A DNA stretch of 64,000 nucleotides from Pyrrhosoma nymphula (lineage: Eukaryota > Arthropoda > Insecta > Odonata > Coenagrionidae): contig OY754335.1 in NCBI GenBank assembly GCA_963573305.1, forward strand, positions 55,821,985 through 55,885,984, read 5' to 3'. How positions within the stretch are numbered: position 1 is the stretch's first letter; the number at the start of each line of letters is the position of its first letter. The position numbers were made by a program, and so were the translations under genes. A model generated the notes under the pieces. That model searched no databases and was not told where the DNA came from. It saw only the letters and a list, made by a program, of their open reading frames with translations. Shown here piece by piece: positions 60,340-64,000 of the stretch.

Positions 60340-63270
60340 TCGTGGAGTAACGATCAGACTCCTTCACACATCCAGCCGATGGAAATATAATACCATATTT
60401 GCAGAAAGCCGAATAGAAAATGAGGCACCAAAACTGTATCGAAATAATGTAAAAAAAATTCCGAGCTTCAAAAACCTAATAGAAACTCCCGGAAAGTTGA
60501 TATGGCAGCGGTTTTTGTAAAGCATCGGATTTTCTTTGAGTCCCACAAATAACCATAAAAATGAGTGGGAAAGTGGAAATCGATTACCACTCGACAATGT
60601 TGGAAAAGGGAGTCATATTGGTTATGGCACAATAGACAGTCTATATTTTTTATATAAAATTTTCCTAAATGCAACGTATGCGACCTTGCGTGACAAAGGA
60701 AGCAGATATTATTGCAAATTTTGTCCATATTCTTATTTGAATGGAGCCCTCAAACATTTTGTCCTCCAAATCCAACTTTATGGAATATATCTGCAATTAT
60801 AGTGGGTTCATAATGCTACTTGATTGCGAAAATTTTTCAATAGCAGCAATACACATCACATCTTTACCACAATGATTTCCAATTCGAGGTTACTGAGAAT
60901 AGAGCGTCGCTGAAAATACACTATTTAAATAAATTATTTTAATTTATTAATCGGAGGACGACGCCCATTGTTAAAAGTAGTTTAAAAAACAATGAGGAAC
61001 TTAAGAACGTACTTATGATCAGTGAAAACGGAGTTAAATGAGAGCGCACTAAAAACGACGCCTTGCAGCAGAAATGCATAAGGCATCTACTCATACACTC
61101 GAGTCATTCCCTATTCATTCCCAAATTCGTGACTAAAAACTCTCAAAGTGATCGGAAAATTATTCGATATCCCCTCAATGAGACAAATATTTAGAATGAA
61201 CGAATTGCGAAACCAGAAAATCATTCCTTATTTTTGAGGCTGGGGGTAACGTTGCGTCAGGCAATAGGGGGATCACATTTACCAGCAAATAAGTGAAAAT
61301 TCATCAAAATGCACAGCAGGGGCATAATGGCGAATGCATTGAGCATGGACTCATCATTCCAACCTTAAAAAAGCAGAGTTCAAAGCCAAGAAATTTTTAG
61401 GCCAAGCGGGGAGTCGTTTCTTTTCGAAGCATCACCCTTTAAAGTCCACAGAAAGAACCCTTCCAAATGGGTTGGTCGTTAAAGGAGCTATCGTTTCGCA
61501 TCCTGTACATGTGGTCCTTCAGTCAATCGGAACGTTCACCTTACCAGCGGCCCTCACTCGTACCCCTTGAATCATTCACACATGTACCCTGCTGTTTTTC
61601 CCCACGCCATTCTCTCTCCCAACATCTCCCTTCTATATTCCCCACATGACATTCCTGCGTTGCCTGGGAGGGGGGTGGAGGCTGTCCCTCTCTTTCTTTC
61701 TACCACCCTCCTCCCCTGCGGCTACCGGCGTCTGCGGCCGAGTTCGCCGATCGATCTTCGTGCATTGATAAAAACATCCGCCTCCCCATTCTGCTTATGC
61801 ACGCTAATCACCACGATCGATTTCCTTCCCCGGGGAGGAGTGGGGAAAAGAGTGCGGAAAGGAAGGGGGATTTACACCGTGCGTGAGGCACGCGTGCCCA
61901 CGTCGCAGCTTCGTCTCAACTCCTTCTGCCCCTCCCTTCATTTTGAAACTCAAGGCTGAATTGAGGAGTCAGGTAGCAAGTTCGACAGGATGAAGGGGTG
62001 TATATTGTATAAAGTGTGATGATAAGAAGGGAGAAACGGTGATACAGTTGAAATTGGGGTTAATCCATAAGTATTCGCGTAATTTCCTGAGAATTGTATT
62101 TTGTAGAACCAAATGAGAAATGTTTTAATTCATTCTTAAGTTAAAAATGATTACGACCCCAAACTAATTGAATTTCTCCTCAGAAGGAATCAGATTATCA
62201 AAAAAATTCAATTTTATTTCTGATAAACTTCAGATGGAGTTGCCCCTTTAGAACTTCTGTGGGCCACTCTGCATCTCATTTCAATTGTATGATGCCACAA
62301 TCTTATCCTGTCGATTTTTTAACATCGGCTCGATTAATAGGGTTAATTTGAGGAGAATTAAATATCGACGACCGATAATCATAATCAATTCTTATTAATA
62401 TGCTACAGTCTTAATAATAGCTTGGGACATTGGAATAAGGTAATGCGAAAGGTGAGCGAGTAATTATTTTTTCAACCACTGAATTCCAACTAAATTGCTT
62501 TTCATTTCAGTTCTACTTCACTTACGCTAATTTCTAACAATATTCTACACAATCTCAGCGCACCGATGTGCTTTTACAGGTGATTCGACATCCACTGTAA
62601 TTTCACCCGTATTTTTTTTTAATTTGCCATCTAATTTGTGTTGAGCAGAAAGAATTCTCAAGGAGTCGCAGAAGTATTTTTTTATATTAAAATATTGGAT
62701 GTAGGCATGAATAATTAGCACTAATCAATGAGGCGTAACACTAATTAAAAATAATAAGGTGGATCGAAGCAGGACATCAGAAGGTCATGAACTGTGGTAA
62801 AATTGATAAGATAGTGTGGTTAACCCGTAGATATGGTAGTCTGAATATCGACTACATTACTCAATAACCCTGGTATAGCCAATATTGATCAATTTATCTA
62901 CTTCATTATTGCCTCAAAACTAATATTTTGTCACTATATCGGCGTTTTTTCCAATATTAGAAATCGAATATCTTATGGTCAAGATAAAAACCGTACGCGG
63001 TGTACACTCGACAAAATTGAGATATTTTTCAAGACCCAAGCTTTCCCTAAAATAAACTTTGTTCCTGAGAAAAAAATGTCACCTCTTTTTTCTAAGACTG
63101 AAAACAAATAATTTAACAGAAATGCAAAATAGACGTATTTATCACTCAGAAGACCTAAAAATTTAGCAAACCGTTTCTTTACTAAGAAATAGCCGAATAA
63201 TTTTGAACTTATTTGAATCTTAAAAAATTCTTGAAAGCCGAGTCTTAAAGGAGGGAAAAATTTAATATTT
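60340..63270. other. 3' intergenic stretch with a C/T-rich segment
   Basis: 61540-61960 is pyrimidine- and GC-rich, in composition like the flank upstream of gene A; it could be regulatory DNA for a gene beyond the window. No coding exon was recognised. Confidence 0.35.
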
Positions 63271-63275
63271 ATGTA

Positions 63276-63571
63276 ATTCTTCTTCTTTCAGGAGATATAG
63301 GTCGAATAAGTCGGAATTTTTTATTATTTATTACTTTTTGCCAACGTTTCGCATTTTTATATATGCTTCATCAGGGTTACAATGAAAATATGGGGCGTTT
63401 TTACATAAATGGAATAAAGTTTACACTTTTTAGTACACATATATGTTAAAAAGTTTATAAAAAATGTTTAAAAACAAGTTTATAAGTATACATAAACTTT
63501 GGCAAAGAGTAATAAATAATAAAAAAAATTCCAACTTATTTGACCTATATCTCCTGAAAGATGAAGAATAA
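63276..63571. mobile_element. Foldback element with Penelope-like hairpin
   Basis: 63276-63350 and 63484-63571 are inverted copies (TTTCAGGAGATATAGGTC and its complement). Beside the left arm, the minus strand reads CTGATGA, A, GCAT...ATGC, GAAAC. Confidence 0.65.
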
Positions 63572-64000
63572 AATAAATATAATAAAAAGAGGTCATGAAA
63601 ATGAAAAATTTTACTACAGCGACCAATATAAACTTCCCTGACTAGCTGGGGAAAGACGGAACAAAAAGACATACTGTAAGGTACTCTCAGTGCCGGGGCA
63701 AGTTATTTTACAAGTGTGGGCATAATTTTATTTAGCCGCCCTTATCAAAGAATTTTTTTTACCGAAAGTGAATTCATAAACCTTACATTAATTTTAGGGA
63801 TACTCTGGGGTGTCCAAACAATCCTTTATCACTCTCGTTCCCTTTCCCTCCACGAATTCAATTTTTAATAGATAAGTGGGTTGATAGATAAGCATTCCAA
63901 GCTTCTATTTCTCCGAGGAAAATATGGATTATTTACATTATTTCTATTCTTTTAGGGTGTGTGTAATTTCGACCGTTAATAGCAGTGCAATTTCAGCCGC

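Noticed and set aside
1..64000. CRISPR arrays, operons or prokaryotic defence systems
   Set aside because: No regularly spaced repeats with unique spacers and no compact gene clusters; gene structure is plainly eukaryotic.

Overview
The window looks like part of an arthropod, probably insect, nuclear genome. It is AT-rich, its genes are split by GT-AG introns of 1.9-8.7 kb, the exons are richer in GC than the introns, and most of the rest is decayed transposon material: tRNA-derived SINEs, non-LTR retrotransposon tails, hAT, pogo-like and Helitron remnants, and many foldback elements. I cannot name the species.

Only two protein-coding genes can be supported, both on the + strand and in tandem. 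Gene A (1039-12205, four coding exons, 302 aa) and gene B (40693-58615, five coding exons, 568 aa) encode secreted proteins with one pentraxin-type (LamG-like) domain each. Their first three intron positions and phases match (0, 1, 0) and their second coding exons have the same length (106 nt), so they are old tandem duplicates. Both keep the pentraxin cysteine pair, a shared N-glycosylation sequon, the G-G-x-V-A-V...G-Q turn, and a matching C-terminus (DW..TP...Y.G...NP.C..F). Gene B differs by about 230 extra residues placed between the last helix region and the final strand, with an extra intron inside that insert. Pentraxins are usually soluble pattern-recognition proteins, so a role in haemolymph recognition is a reasonable inference, but the sequence does not prove it.

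Layout: 1-1038 is the 5' flank of gene A, which includes a pyrimidine-rich stretch. 1039-12205 is gene A, whose introns hold SINEs, an inverted pair of Penelope-like fragments, a 138-bp-period satellite interrupted by a SINE with a 10-bp target duplication, and a hAT-like end. 12206-40692 is about 28 kb without a recognisable gene. It carries LINE fragments, SINEs, a 904-bp hAT element with TIRs and target duplication, foldback elements and a 381-bp tandem duplication. 40693-58615 is gene B, whose introns hold a Penelope-like insertion with a 12-bp target duplication, more LINE fragments, a pogo-like end, a small MITE and a Helitron that starts about 40 bp after a splice donor. 58616-64000 is the 3' flank, with polyA signals, one isolated exon-like segment and another foldback element.

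The most unusual non-coding signal is a small structured motif, CTGATGA or CTGAAGA, one base, a short covarying stem-loop, then GAAACG. It occurs at seven places, mostly at the centre of palindromic elements, and resembles a degenerate hammerhead core of the kind carried by Penelope-like elements.
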